Counted from the first letter of the stretch, positions 6,744 to 15,827 are shown. The stretch: 26,933 nucleotides of DNA from CAYTSA01 sp964440345 (GCA_964440345.1 CAYTSA010000048.1:1-26933); one strand, 5' to 3'. Numbers and translations are program-made. The notes: generated from the sequence alone by a model not told the origin.

Positions 6744-8870
6744 ATGCTGCAGAGGCTATTGGGAAAATTTCGCATAAGCAGCAAACTGCTGATCATGAAC
6801 CTGCTTGTGTGTGCAGTCTTCGGCGCCATCACCTTGCTGGTGTTCTTTTCGTTTCACTTTGTGGAAGAAAATTTGCTCGAAACCGTGGATGAAGACCTTA
6901 CCCGGGTCATTGTCAACGCGGAGACCAGCCGCGAGCTCTCGTCGGTGTTCGCTCAGACCAACTTGTTGCTGGCCACCTTCTATGGCCACGACGACCATCT
7001 GTATTCTGAAGGCAACAGGCTGCTGTCCACTGCGCACGAGCTGAGCCGGCAAACCAGCGACCCCGTGCTCAAGGAGCTGTTGCAGGAATTTGCCTCCCGG
7101 CTGGCCCGGTTGCTCCAGGAGTGCGGTTCTGTCAATGAGTTTTTGCGGCGTGTTCTCTGGGTGGAGCAAGAAATTCACAACGACCTGAACCGCGTGGACA
7201 AAGCGCTGGCCGACCGGATCGTGGACATGGTGCTGCAAGGCAAGGACCCCTCCATCCTTGAGCAGCTGTCCGTCATGGTTTCCGGCTACCGGGAGTCCAT
7301 GCTGCGCATAGGCAAAATGCGGGCGGAACTCAAACTGGACGCCGCCGCGAACCTTCCCCAGCGCAGCGACGACCTGAGCAACGCACTGGACGACCTGTAT
7401 CTGCGGCTGCAGACCTTGACCGCCTCTTCCCCGGACATAGCCGGCTACGGGCAGCGGCTCTCCGGCCACGTGCCCAAATACAAGCAGAACATCATGCATT
7501 TCTTCAGGGCCATGGATTTGCTTAAACAGCGCATGGTTGAACTGAACGAAGTAGAAACCTTGGCTTCTTCCTTCCTTACTGGCATGGACGAACAGATTGC
7601 CGACGCTGCTGGCACGGTCAGCCGCGACCTCACATCCGTGCTCACCCAGACGCGGTTCACCATCGCCTTGCTCAGCCTCACGGCCATTCTGTTTCTAGGA
7701 CTGCTCACTGCGCGGTTCATCAACTCGAACATCACCCGGCCCATAGCCGCCATACGCGAAGGACTGGAGGCTTTTCGACAGAAGCAACTGGACGCCCGGA
7801 TCGAGCTGGGGCGGCAGGATGAATGGAAGGACATAGAGCAAGCCCTGAACACCATGGCAGCAGAGCTGCAACAGTCCTACGTTGAATTACGAGACACGAA
7901 CCTGAAGCTGAAAACCACCCACGAAGAACTGAAAAACAAGATTATCGAACTGCAGGACCACATTCGGGCCCGCAAGGACGTGGAGGCCGAGCTGGCCGAC
8001 CTAAACTACCACCTGGAACAGTCCATACACGACCGCACCCAGGCCCTGGCCGAAAAAGCCCGGGAGCTGGAGCAAGCCAACCGGCGGCTCACAGAGCTGG
8101 ACACAATGAAATCCGCCTTTCTCTCCTCCGTCTCGCACGAGCTGCGCACCCCCCTGACCTCTGTGCTGGGCTATGCCAAGCTCATTCGCAAGGATTTCCA
8201 AAGGGCTTTTGCCCCGCTGGCTACGGGCAAGCCGAAACTGGAAGGGTTGGCCTCGCGCATCACTGGCAACCTGAAGGTCATCATCCTGGAGGGCGAGCGG
8301 CTCACCCGGCTGGTCAACGACGTGCTGGACCTTTCGCGCATAGAAGAAGGCCGCATCCAGTGGAACAACTCCAGCGTCTCCCTGGCGCAGCTTATCAACG
8401 ACGCAGCGTTGTCCGTGGGCGGCATTTTTGAAGACAAACCCGACGTACGCCTTGTGATAGACTTGCCTGGCGACCTGCCGTACATTCACGTTGACCCGGA
8501 CCGCATGCTTCAGGTGCTCATCAATCTGCTCAACAACGCCGCCAAGTTCACCCACAAAGGAGAAGTCCGTATCCAGGCCCGGCGCGAGTTGCGCCGCGGC
8601 CTGTTCATTGACGTCAGCGACACGGGAACCGGCATCCCCCCGGCGCAGCTGCACCGCATTTTTGATAAATTCTATCAGGTAAACACCAAAGACCTGGCCC
8701 TGGACAAACCTAAAGGAACCGGCTTGGGTCTGGCCATTTGCCGCAACATTGTGGAGCACTACGGCGGCACGGTGAGCGCCGCCTCAGAAGAAAGCATGGG
8801 AAGCGTCTTTTCCATCTACCTGCCGCCGCATATTATAGACGGCTCCCTGAACGAGGAGAGCGTAGCGTGA
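6744..8870 (+). CDS. Membrane sensor histidine kinase
   Basis: The 708-residue protein has a membrane segment at about residues 14-36, a largely helical periplasmic region of about 265 residues, a second membrane segment near 303-323, a HAMP domain (NSNITRPIAAIREGLEAF onward) and a long coiled coil. These are followed by HisKA with phosphorylatable His465 in SHELRTPL, then HATPase_c with N-box NLLNNAAKFTHKG, G1 DTGTGIPP and G2 KGTGLGLAI. It is intact and should autophosphorylate. It has no receiver domain and no response regulator adjoins it, so its partner is encoded elsewhere. It follows the binding-protein gene by 10 bases and overlaps kdsB by GTGA, so all three are likely co-transcribed. 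Confidence 0.95.
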   Translation: MLQRLLGKFRISSKLLIMNLLVCAVFGAITLLVFFSFHFVEENLLETVDEDLTRVIVNAETSRELSSVFAQTNLLLATFYGHDDHLYSEGNRLLSTAHELSRQTSDPVLKELLQEFASRLARLLQECGSVNEFLRRVLWVEQEIHNDLNRVDKALADRIVDMVLQGKDPSILEQLSVMVSGYRESMLRIGKMRAELKLDAAANLPQRSDDLSNALDDLYLRLQTLTASSPDIAGYGQRLSGHVPKYKQNIMHFFRAMDLLKQRMVELNEVETLASSFLTGMDEQIADAAGTVSRDLTSVLTQTRFTIALLSLTAILFLGLLTARFINSNITRPIAAIREGLEAFRQKQLDARIELGRQDEWKDIEQALNTMAAELQQSYVELRDTNLKLKTTHEELKNKIIELQDHIRARKDVEAELADLNYHLEQSIHDRTQALAEKARELEQANRRLTELDTMKSAFLSSVSHELRTPLTSVLGYAKLIRKDFQRAFAPLATGKPKLEGLASRITGNLKVIILEGERLTRLVNDVLDLSRIEEGRIQWNNSSVSLAQLINDAALSVGGIFEDKPDVRLVIDLPGDLPYIHVDPDRMLQVLINLLNNAAKFTHKGEVRIQARRELRRGLFIDVSDTGTGIPPAQLHRIFDKFYQVNTKDLALDKPKGTGLGLAICRNIVEHYGGTVSAASEESMGSVFSIYLPPHIIDGSLNEESVA

Positions 8871-9640
8871 GCCCGGGCGGCCTGCCTCCCTGTTACGGCG
8901 TTATTCCAGCCCGCTGGGCCTCATCCCGCTTCCCGGGCAAGCCCCTTGCGGACATCTGGGGCAAGCCCATGTTCTGGCACGTACACGCCCGGGCCAGCCG
9001 CAGCCCCTGCCTGCGCAAAGTGGTCCTGGCCACAGACGACACGCGCATAGCTGACGCAGCGGCAAGGCTGGGCGTCGAAACCGTGATGACGCCGCCCGGC
9101 TGCGCCAGCGGCTCTGACCGCGTGTACAAGGCGGCAGTGTCCATGGGCCTGGACAGTATTGAGCCAGAGCCGGTGGTGGTGAATATCCAAGGCGACGAGC
9201 CGGCGCTGGATCCAGCCATGATAGACAGCGTAGTGCAGCCCTTTGCCGACCCGGCTGTGCGTGCAGCCACCCTGGCGGCGCCGCTTGACCCGGCCCAGGC
9301 GTCCGATCCAGACCGGGTCAAGGTTGTCCTTGACCTTGCCGGCAACGGGCTCTATTTTTCCCGAGCGGCCATACCGCACTTTCGGAATGCAGACGGTCAG
9401 CCAACCTGCCTGGTCCATGTCGGTTTGTATGCTTTTCGGCTCTCTGCCCTGGCGCACTTTACGTCTTTGTCGCCTTCGCCGCTGGAGCAACAGGAAAAGC
9501 TCGAACAGCTGCGGTTGCTCGAAAACGGTGTCCCCATTCGCGTCGTTGTTACCAACTGTCACAGTCACGGGGTTGACCGGCCGGCTGACCTTGCCGTAAT
9601 AAAGGAACTATTGAGGGAGAATGATCTATGCGCGCCTTGA
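8867..9640 (+). CDS. kdsB: 3-deoxy-manno-octulosonate cytidylyltransferase
   Basis: The 257-residue enzyme activates Kdo with CTP to give CMP-Kdo for lipopolysaccharide inner core synthesis. Motifs are GVIPARWASSRFPGKPLADI at the N-terminus, VVLATDDTRIADAA, the CASGSDR segment that corresponds to the family SGTDR, VVNIQGDEPALDP, and HVGLYAFR near the end. The GTG at 8867 is preferred: it follows GAGGAGAG, overlaps the histidine kinase stop as GTGA, and gives a normal N-terminus. The frame is open further back to 8738, but that part lies inside the kinase gene. It overlaps carA by 13 bases. Confidence 0.93.
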   Translation: MSPGGLPPCYGVIPARWASSRFPGKPLADIWGKPMFWHVHARASRSPCLRKVVLATDDTRIADAAARLGVETVMTPPGCASGSDRVYKAAVSMGLDSIEPEPVVVNIQGDEPALDPAMIDSVVQPFADPAVRAATLAAPLDPAQASDPDRVKVVLDLAGNGLYFSRAAIPHFRNADGQPTCLVHVGLYAFRLSALAHFTSLSPSPLEQQEKLEQLRLLENGVPIRVVVTNCHSHGVDRPADLAVIKELLRENDLCAP

Positions 9641-10758
9641 TCGCACTTGAAGACGGCTTCGTTTTGCCAGCCCGCTCCTTCACCGGACCCGGCGAAACCC
9701 ATGGCGAAGTCATATTCAACACCGGCATGACCGGCTACCAGGAAGTGCTCACTGACCCCTCCTACGCAGGGCAAATGGTGACCATGACTTATCCGCTCAT
9801 CGGCAACTACGGCGTTTCGCCAGAAGACGTGGAGTCCCACCGCATTTTTGTGGAAGGCTTCATCGTCAAAGAATGCTGCAAAACTCCCTCCAACTGGCGT
9901 TCCACCATGTCTCTGCCCGACTACCTGAAGCAGCATTCTGTCATGGGCGTGGAGGGGGTGGACACCCGCGCCTTGACCCGCCACCTGCGGCTGCACGGCG
10001 CCAAACGCGGCGTCATATCCACAGAAGCAGCCAGTGAAAAAGAGCTGGTGCAGCGGGCGCATAACATTCCGCACATGGAGGGCCTGAACTTGGCGGACAC
10101 TGTGACGCCGCAAGAGCCTTACCAGTGGACTGGCAAGGACGCCCGCCCTGCGCCCATGGAATCCGGCTGTTACGCTTGGCCGGACAACGGAAAACCCCGG
10201 GTGGCCGTCTACGATTACGGGATCAAATGGAATATTTTGCGATTGTTGGACGAATCGGGCTGTGAGCTGCTCATGGTTCCTTCTTCGTTTACAGCCGGGC
10301 AGGTAGAGCGCTTGGAGCCAGACGCCGTATTTCTTTCCAACGGGCCCGGCGACCCGGCCGTGTTGGAGCAAGCAGTGGCCGCGGCCGCCCGCTTGTGCGA
10401 GCAGTTTCCTGTCGCCGGCATTTGCCTGGGACACCAGTTGCTTGGCCACGCTCTGGGAGGCTCCACCTTCAAGCTCAAATTCGGCCATCACGGCTGCAAC
10501 CAGCCTGTCATGGACGTGGACACGGGCCGCATAGAAATTTCTTCGCAAAATCACGGATTCTGCGTGGACCTTTCTGGCGTGGATAATGTAAGAACAACAC
10601 ATACAAACCTGAACGACGGCACGCTGGAAGGATTCGCACACACGGAGAGACCGATTATCGCCATACAGCACCACCCGGAGGCCAGCCCAGGCCCGCACGA
10701 CAGCAGGTTTTTCTTCACCAGATTCCGAAACATGATCCATGCAGCGACAGGAAAATAA
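9628..10758 (+). CDS. carA: Carbamoyl-phosphate synthase small subunit
   Basis: The 376-residue glutaminase subunit supplies ammonia to CarB for carbamoyl phosphate, used in pyrimidine and arginine synthesis. The N-terminal domain reads ALIALEDGFVLPARSF and FNTGMTGYQEVLTDPSY. The class I amidotransferase domain has VAVYDYGIKWNILR, FLSNGPGDP, the nucleophile Cys in GICLGHQLLGHALGG and the His-Glu pair in HHPEASPGPHDS. The length is typical. The ATG at 9628 follows GAGGGAG and lies inside the end of kdsB. No carB is in the window, so the two subunits are encoded apart. Confidence 0.97.
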   Translation: MRALIALEDGFVLPARSFTGPGETHGEVIFNTGMTGYQEVLTDPSYAGQMVTMTYPLIGNYGVSPEDVESHRIFVEGFIVKECCKTPSNWRSTMSLPDYLKQHSVMGVEGVDTRALTRHLRLHGAKRGVISTEAASEKELVQRAHNIPHMEGLNLADTVTPQEPYQWTGKDARPAPMESGCYAWPDNGKPRVAVYDYGIKWNILRLLDESGCELLMVPSSFTAGQVERLEPDAVFLSNGPGDPAVLEQAVAAAARLCEQFPVAGICLGHQLLGHALGGSTFKLKFGHHGCNQPVMDVDTGRIEISSQNHGFCVDLSGVDNVRTTHTNLNDGTLEGFAHTERPIIAIQHHPEASPGPHDSRFFFTRFRNMIHAATGK

Positions 10759-10776
10759 CCCCTCTGGAGGCCGGGC

Positions 10777-11583
10777 ATGTCCGCAGAATTAACTAAAGCG
10801 CGTTCGCAATTGATGCAGGTGAAAAGCAACCTGAAGCAGGAAAAAATCATGGCTGCGGTCATGTCCTTCACCCAGGGGCTGGCAATCATTCTGCGCACTC
10901 CGCTCATGCGCAATGAAAAAGAGGAGTTCAACAACCTGGTTCAAGACGCTGTGGCGGCCCTCAACAGCAGCGCAGCATTCCAAAAAGCCTGCCCCGTGCA
11001 GTTGGAGTATACGCCTGGCAAGGAAAAGGAACTGCTGCTGTTATTGCGCGAGCTGAAGGAGGAACTGGAAAAAAGCGAAGTTAACGACGCACAAGCCAAG
11101 CTCGCTGAGCTGAACAAGCAAAAGGCGGAGGCCTTGCGCAAAGGCAGTGAAATGATCTCCATGCGCCAGTACGACGACGCCTTGGACATGTTTCGTTACC
11201 TGGCCAAGAGTTTTCCTGATGATACAGAACTTAAAGGTGAAATCGGCGAACGGTTCTTGAAAGCCCAACGGTACGAGGAAGCTTACGAATTTCTTGCTGA
11301 AGCGCTCAAACAATCCCCAGAGTCCATCCACCTCTACAACCGTATCGGCATCGCCCTTCGTAAAATGGGCCGGTTTGAAGTGGCGGAACGCTACTACGCC
11401 CAAGCGTTGGACTACGCCAAGGGCGATCCGAATTTGTATTTTAACATTGGCCGGTTGTATATTGACTGGCGCAAATGGGATAAAGTGGAAAAAATGGCCC
11501 GCCGGGCCATTAAATACAAACCGGACTTTACCGAAGCCAAAAAAATGCTGCTTTTTGCCCAAAAAAAGCAAAGCTCTCCTTAA
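10777..11583 (+). CDS. Tetratricopeptide-repeat protein
   Basis: The 268-residue soluble protein has no signal peptide. Its N-terminal 120 residues are helical and charged, with a likely coiled coil around ELLLLLRELKEELEK. From about residue 120 it carries TPR-like helix pairs: ISMRQYDDALDMFRYLAKSFPDD, KAQRYEEAYEFLAEALKQSPES, RKMGRFEVAERYYAQALDYAKGD and DWRKWDKVEKMARRAIKYKPDF. TPRs bind other proteins; the partner is unknown. The ATG at 10777 follows CTGGAGG, 18 bases after carA, and proB starts 44 bases downstream. Confidence 0.85.
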   Translation: MSAELTKARSQLMQVKSNLKQEKIMAAVMSFTQGLAIILRTPLMRNEKEEFNNLVQDAVAALNSSAAFQKACPVQLEYTPGKEKELLLLLRELKEELEKSEVNDAQAKLAELNKQKAEALRKGSEMISMRQYDDALDMFRYLAKSFPDDTELKGEIGERFLKAQRYEEAYEFLAEALKQSPESIHLYNRIGIALRKMGRFEVAERYYAQALDYAKGDPNLYFNIGRLYIDWRKWDKVEKMARRAIKYKPDFTEAKKMLLFAQKKQSSP

Positions 11584-11627
11584 GCAGCCTCCAGCCTGCA
11601 CAGCTGCATTTTTTCTCATATCCCGTC

Positions 11628-12785
11628 ATGTCTACTTTTTGCACCGACCAACGCCGCCGCCTGTTGACAGAAGCCCGGCGCATGGTGGTCAAGGTGGGCA
11701 GCGCCGTGCTGACATCTGAAAACGGCTTGAACGGCTCTGTGGTAGATTCCCTGGCGGCCCAAATCGCTGCGCTGCACGACGCCGGGCGGGAGATCATTCT
11801 TGTCTCCTCTGGGGCGGTGGCGGCTGGCCGAGGCGTTCTACGGGACTTGCGCCTGAGCGACATGCCGCACCGGCAGGCGGCTTCGGCCATAGGCCAGAGC
11901 CGGCTCATGCATGCGTACGACCAGGCCTTTGCCCAGCACGGCAAAGTTTCCGCCCAAGTATTGCTCACCCGCGACGACCTGCGCAGCCGCCGGCGTTTTC
12001 TGAACGCCCGCAATACGTTCATGACCTTGCTTGCCTGGCGGGCCATACCCGTGGTCAACGAAAACGACACGGTCGTGGTCCGTGAACTCGAATTCGGCGA
12101 CAATGACAGCCTGGCCTGCCTGCTGCTAAACCTCACAGAGGCGGACCTGTTCGTCAACCTGACCTCCGCCCGGGGCGTCTACGCCGCCAATCCGGACACC
12201 TGCGCAGAAGAGCCGCATTGCTTAGAGCACATTGAAAACGTGGCAAACCTGGACCTCAACGCCATGTGCGGCGGCAAAACGTCCTCCGGCTCTGGCGGCA
12301 TGTACTCCAAGCTGCTCTCCGCCCGCCGCGCTGCAGAGCTGGGCTTGCCCACGCTCATCCTTTCCGGCAAAGAACCAAACGCCCTGGGCAGAGTCTTTGC
12401 CGGCGAAGCCTTGGGCACCTGGGTGTCGCCCCGACCCCGCAAATTATCTGGCCGCAAATTCTGGCTTGCTTACAACGACGAACCTAAGGGAAGCATTGCC
12501 ATTGACGCCGGCGCAGCCAGGGCTGTTGGCGAAAGAGGAACAAGTCTTCTGCCTGCAGGCGTTGTCAACGTCTCCGGCTCCTTTGGCAGGGGTGCGCTGA
12601 TCCGCATTATTGAACCGGTTCCAGAAGGGGAGCGATTGGTCGCTCTTGGGTTGAGCAACTACAGCTCCGCTCAATTGAAAAAGATATCCGGCATGAAAAC
12701 ACGCGACATTGAAACTGTACTGGGGCCTGGCATGTATGCAGAAGCTGTCCATCGAGACAACATGGTTGTGGACCCAGCCTTTTGA
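11628..12785 (+). CDS. proB: Glutamate 5-kinase with PUA domain
   Basis: The 385-residue enzyme phosphorylates glutamate in the first step of proline synthesis. The amino-acid kinase domain (about residues 15-265) shows MVVKVGSAVLT, LVSSGAVAAGRG, NENDTVVV, FGDNDSLACLL, LTSARGVYAANP and the GGMYSKLLSARRAAELG segment. The C-terminal PUA domain (about 285-375) includes GSIAIDAGAARAV, SLLPAGV and ALGLSNYSSAQL. The full length fits the two-domain bacterial type. The ATG at 11628 has little Shine-Dalgarno sequence but gives a normal N-terminus. In many relatives proB lies downstream of rplU-rpmA-obg; here it is about 14 kb away from rpmA. Confidence 0.96.
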   Translation: MSTFCTDQRRRLLTEARRMVVKVGSAVLTSENGLNGSVVDSLAAQIAALHDAGREIILVSSGAVAAGRGVLRDLRLSDMPHRQAASAIGQSRLMHAYDQAFAQHGKVSAQVLLTRDDLRSRRRFLNARNTFMTLLAWRAIPVVNENDTVVVRELEFGDNDSLACLLLNLTEADLFVNLTSARGVYAANPDTCAEEPHCLEHIENVANLDLNAMCGGKTSSGSGGMYSKLLSARRAAELGLPTLILSGKEPNALGRVFAGEALGTWVSPRPRKLSGRKFWLAYNDEPKGSIAIDAGAARAVGERGTSLLPAGVVNVSGSFGRGALIRIIEPVPEGERLVALGLSNYSSAQLKKISGMKTRDIETVLGPGMYAEAVHRDNMVVDPAF

Positions 12786-12808
12786 CGCCCTTTGCCATGG
12801 AGTAGACA

Positions 12809-13155
12809 ATGCAGCAAAATATGCTCCCCTCCATGCGCCTTTCTGTCGTCATGCCGGCGTATAACAAGGACGCCTCCATCGAAACTGTGCGGCACAAGGT
12901 GCTGCAACTGGAGCAGTTGCATGAAGTCATTGTGATTGATGACGGCTCCACAGACGCCACCCCCTCCATTTGCAAACAGCTTGCAAAGGCTGGAGGGTCT
13001 ATGAAACGCCCATCAGCTACTACGGACGCACATATGCCGCGGGCAAAAAAATTGGCCTCAAAAACGGATTGTACGCATTCTTTTACATCATTACATACAA
13101 CGTGTTCACTTCACTTGAGGCTTCGTTTTCTTCCATGCCTGAACGCCAGCGCTAG
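12809..13155 (+). pseudogene. GT2 glycosyltransferase with large internal deletion
   Basis: The first part encodes the start of a family 2 glycosyltransferase: LSVVMPAYNKDASIETV and VIVIDDGSTDATPSICKQL (ending near 12980). Immediately after, in a different frame (12970-13155), comes WRVYETPISYYGRTYAAGKKIGLKNG, the C-terminal signature of polyprenol-phosphate-type GT2 enzymes. About 130 central codons, including the acceptor region, are missing and the two ends are out of frame. The direct repeat TTGCAAA at 12970-12976 and 12981-12987 lies at the junction. A start with GGAG upstream remains. The gene is dead as a transferase, and it adjoins a flippase-like membrane protein that such transferases often accompany. 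Confidence 0.85.
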
Positions 13156-13164
13156 CATGGAGCC

Positions 13165-14184
13165 ATGCTGACGCCGCGCACAACCCCTCAGACAGTTATT
13201 CATATGCCCAAATGGTTATCACTTTCTCTTCGCATTGCATTTACCTGCGCCTGCCTGCTTTTTGCCTTTTGGGATGTAAGCTGGAGCAAGCTTATCCAGG
13301 CGCTGCAAAGATTCCCGCTATGGAAAGCTTGCGCCATGATTCTCTTTTCCAGCCTCATGTACGCAGCAATGGCGCAGCGCATTCGTTTTCTTTCCGGCAA
13401 TAAGGCGACAACCTGGCTGGGCCTCAAGGCCAGTATGATCTGCTTGGCTTTGAATAATATCCTCCCGGTCAAGGTCGGCGAACTTGCCAAGGCGTTTTTC
13501 CTGAGCAAATTTACCCAGATGGATTTGTCCCGCACCATGTCGCTTGTATTTTGGGAGCGTTTTTACGACGTTAATTTTTTGCTGCTGATTGGACTAGGCG
13601 CAATCTACATGATGGGCGAGCAAGCTATTCTGGCGCCACTGGCGGCTATAACCTGCGGCGGATGGACGCTGCTTTACGCGCTGAAAAAATATCCCGCCCT
13701 GCGGCGCGTTCTCATGCAGCTGACGCCACACTCCCGGCTGCGCCACATAGCCGGGGATTTGTTGGACAGCCTCAATGAAAACATGCGGTTGCACACGCTG
13801 CTGCCGCTGGCGGCCTACAGCGCCCTCTTCTGGGCGCTCAACTTTGCTCAGACCCAGCTCCTCATCAACTGGCTGGGAGGGCTGCATTTGTCAGTGGCGC
13901 AGACAGCAGCTGTTTTTGTCATCACTGTGTTGGGCTACACCATTCCCTCCTCCCCAGGCGCTCTGGGCGTGCTTGAGGCGGCAATGGTATTGGGCCTTGG
14001 CTGGTTCTCCATCCCCCGCGAGGAAGCCCTGGCCTTAGCCCTGGTGCTGCGGTGCATCACGTATATTCCCCAAACTGCCGCCGGCTTGTTGTTTCTCTTT
14101 CTTTCCGGCATGAACATCAGCCATATGCGGGACATACTCCGCGACGCGACAACCCCCAAGGAGACCGAATTACATGACATATAA
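13165..14184 (+). CDS. Flippase-like membrane protein (LPG_synthase_TM / UPF0104)
   Basis: The 339-residue integral membrane protein has about eight hydrophobic segments, starting with LRIAFTCACLLFAFW. Family signs are NNILPVKVGELAKAFFLSK, with the conserved P-x-K-x-G-E segment, the SLVFWERFYD segment, and YTIPSSPGALGVLEAAMVLGL near the end. This is the transmembrane domain of lysylphosphatidylglycerol synthase/flippases without the C-terminal aminoacyltransferase, as in AglD-type and lipid-glycan proteins. It probably handles a lipid-linked sugar. The ATG at 13165 follows TGGAG; Met14 (13204) is an alternative. It follows the broken GT2 gene by 9 bases and overlaps thiD-thiN by 11 bases. Confidence 0.85.
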   Translation: MLTPRTTPQTVIHMPKWLSLSLRIAFTCACLLFAFWDVSWSKLIQALQRFPLWKACAMILFSSLMYAAMAQRIRFLSGNKATTWLGLKASMICLALNNILPVKVGELAKAFFLSKFTQMDLSRTMSLVFWERFYDVNFLLLIGLGAIYMMGEQAILAPLAAITCGGWTLLYALKKYPALRRVLMQLTPHSRLRHIAGDLLDSLNENMRLHTLLPLAAYSALFWALNFAQTQLLINWLGGLHLSVAQTAAVFVITVLGYTIPSSPGALGVLEAAMVLGLGWFSIPREEALALALVLRCITYIPQTAAGLLFLFLSGMNISHMRDILRDATTPKETELHDI

Positions 14185-15544
14185 TTCCGCCTTGCCCTGT
14201 ATTCTGACCATTGCCGGTTCTGATTCCGGCGGCGGTGCCGGCGTCCAGGCAGACCTGAAAACCATAGCCATGACCGGCGGCTACGGCGCCAGCGTCATCA
14301 CCGCCCTGACAGCGCAAAACGGACTGGGCGTAGACGCTGTCCACGCCCCGGACCCGGCTTTTGTCGTGCAACAGCTGCAGTCGGTGCTGGCCGGCTTTGC
14401 CCCGGCCGCCGCCAAAACAGGCATGCTTTTTTCTGCTGATAGTATCCGCGCCCTGGCCCCGGCGCTGCGCAGCGAGGATTTTCCCCTGGTAGTGGACCCA
14501 GTCTCGGTAAGCCAGAGCGGTCACGCCCTGCTGCAGGACGACGCCGTGGCCGCCCTTAAGGAAGACATTTTGCCTCTGGCGGCGCTGCTGACGCCCAACC
14601 GCCACGAGGCCTCCTTGCTAACAGGGATATCCATTGACAAACAGAAAGACGTCTTCGCGGCCATTGAAGCGCTCCTGGCCATGGGAGCCAAGGCTGTGCT
14701 GCTCAAGGGCGGGCATTTTGAGGGAGACGAATCCGTGGACTGGCTCGGGCTGCCCGGGAAAAAGCCGCTCCCCCTGGCCCAGCCGCGCATAGACACGCCT
14801 AACACCCACGGCACCGGTTGCACGCTCTCCGCGGCTATAGCATGTTATCTGGGCCAGGGCTTGGCCCTGGAAGACGCCGTGCGCGCCGCACAGCGCTTTC
14901 TGAACCTGGGCCTGCGGGCCGCGTTTAGCCCGGGCAAAGGCGTTGGGCCTGTCAACCACAGTGCGCCCCTGTTCCAAGCCCGGGCGCGGCAGGACGTTCT
15001 GGAGTCCTTGGCCTCAGCCGCTATCGCGCTGCAGGACATGCAAGGCGCCGCCCGGCTGGTGCCGGAAGTGCGCATGAACCTGGCCCTGGCCCTGCCCTGG
15101 CCGGAAACTATTGAGCATGTTGCCGCCTTTTCCGGCCGCATTACATGCACCCGCGCCGGCAGGCTCATCCCTGTGGGCTGCCCGGAATTTGCCGCGTCCT
15201 CGCACATTGCCAAAGTCGTGCTTGCAGCGCACTCCATAAATCCCGCCGTCCACTGCGCGGCCAATATTCGGTATAATGAATCCACTCTGAAGGCGTTGAA
15301 AGCCGCCGGCCTGTCGGAAGCCTGGTTCGACCGCGGCGGCGAGCCGCACGACGTCAAAGCCCGGGAAGGGTCTTCCCTGGAATGGGGAACGCTGCAGGCC
15401 CTGCGCGCTGCGCCGACACCGCGGGACGTAGACGCCGTGTGCGACGCAGGAGAACCGGGCAAGGAGCCCATGATCCGGCTGCTGGGCAAAGACGCGCCGG
15501 ACGTGGTGTCCAAAATGGCCAGACTGCTGGCGGCCATGGAGTAA
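14174..15544 (+). CDS. thiD: Bifunctional HMP-phosphate kinase / ThiN-type thiamine-phosphate synthase
   Basis: The 456-residue protein fuses two thiamine enzymes. Residues about 1-255 are ThiD, which phosphorylates hydroxymethylpyrimidine (phosphate): LTIAGSDSGGGAGVQADLKT, PNRHEASLLTG, VLLKGGH and the anion-hole TPNTHGTGCTLSAAIA. Residues about 285-450 are ThiN, the non-orthologous replacement for ThiE that joins the pyrimidine and thiazole units: VPEVRMNLALALPWP, RLIPVGCPEFAASSHIAKVVL, NIRYNEST, WFDRGGEP, VKAREGSSLEWG and GKEPMIRLLGKDAPDVV. ThiD-ThiN fusions are known from archaea and scattered bacteria. The ATG at 14174 follows AAGGAG and overlaps the membrane-protein gene. No TPP riboswitch can precede it because it starts inside that gene. 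Confidence 0.93.
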   Translation: MTYNSALPCILTIAGSDSGGGAGVQADLKTIAMTGGYGASVITALTAQNGLGVDAVHAPDPAFVVQQLQSVLAGFAPAAAKTGMLFSADSIRALAPALRSEDFPLVVDPVSVSQSGHALLQDDAVAALKEDILPLAALLTPNRHEASLLTGISIDKQKDVFAAIEALLAMGAKAVLLKGGHFEGDESVDWLGLPGKKPLPLAQPRIDTPNTHGTGCTLSAAIACYLGQGLALEDAVRAAQRFLNLGLRAAFSPGKGVGPVNHSAPLFQARARQDVLESLASAAIALQDMQGAARLVPEVRMNLALALPWPETIEHVAAFSGRITCTRAGRLIPVGCPEFAASSHIAKVVLAAHSINPAVHCAANIRYNESTLKALKAAGLSEAWFDRGGEPHDVKAREGSSLEWGTLQALRAAPTPRDVDAVCDAGEPGKEPMIRLLGKDAPDVVSKMARLLAAME

Positions 15545-15827
15545 GAGGAGCTGCCTGAGTGTTGCAAAAGGTCGTTTTGCAGGCTGTTGAAAATTGAGAC
15601 CTCATTGACAAGCCGGTCTGCACAATCCCCACGGGTATTGCCCAGGTCTTGCCATAACCTGTTCTGGCAACCAAAGGGCGGTCAAACGGTCACCACCGAC
15701 ATCTCAACCGGAGAGAGCCTCGTTATGCCGCTGTTTGGCGCCAAGCAGATGCGCAAGTTCAACTTGTCGTGGGGTATTATGCAGGAACTCATGAAAAGCC
15801 CGTACTGACGGGTATGTGGATTTCACA
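15545..15827. other. Degenerate intergenic region after thiD
   Basis: No intact gene is supported. A perfect hairpin, TGCAAAA-GGTCG-TTTTGCA, lies at 15563-15581 with no T-run after it, so it is not a strong terminator. It is followed by GGCTGTTGAAAA, a motif that looks like those seen beside insertion-sequence ends. A plus-strand frame ends LFGAKQMRKFNLSWGIMQEL before a stop at 15806-15808 and may be another gene fragment, but I do not recognise it. The stretch looks like decayed accessory DNA joined to the antitoxin fragment that follows. Confidence 0.4.

Noticed and set aside
8738..8866. Longer N-terminus for kdsB
   Set aside because: The extra 43 codons lie inside the kinase G2 box and KdsB proteins begin near GVIPAR, so GTG 8867 fits better.
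9565..10740. Minus-strand open frame of 391 codons
   Set aside because: It is antisense to carA and kdsB, both of which are clearly real.
15563..15581. Terminator after thiD
   Set aside because: The hairpin is perfect but A/T-rich in the stem and has no T-run after it.
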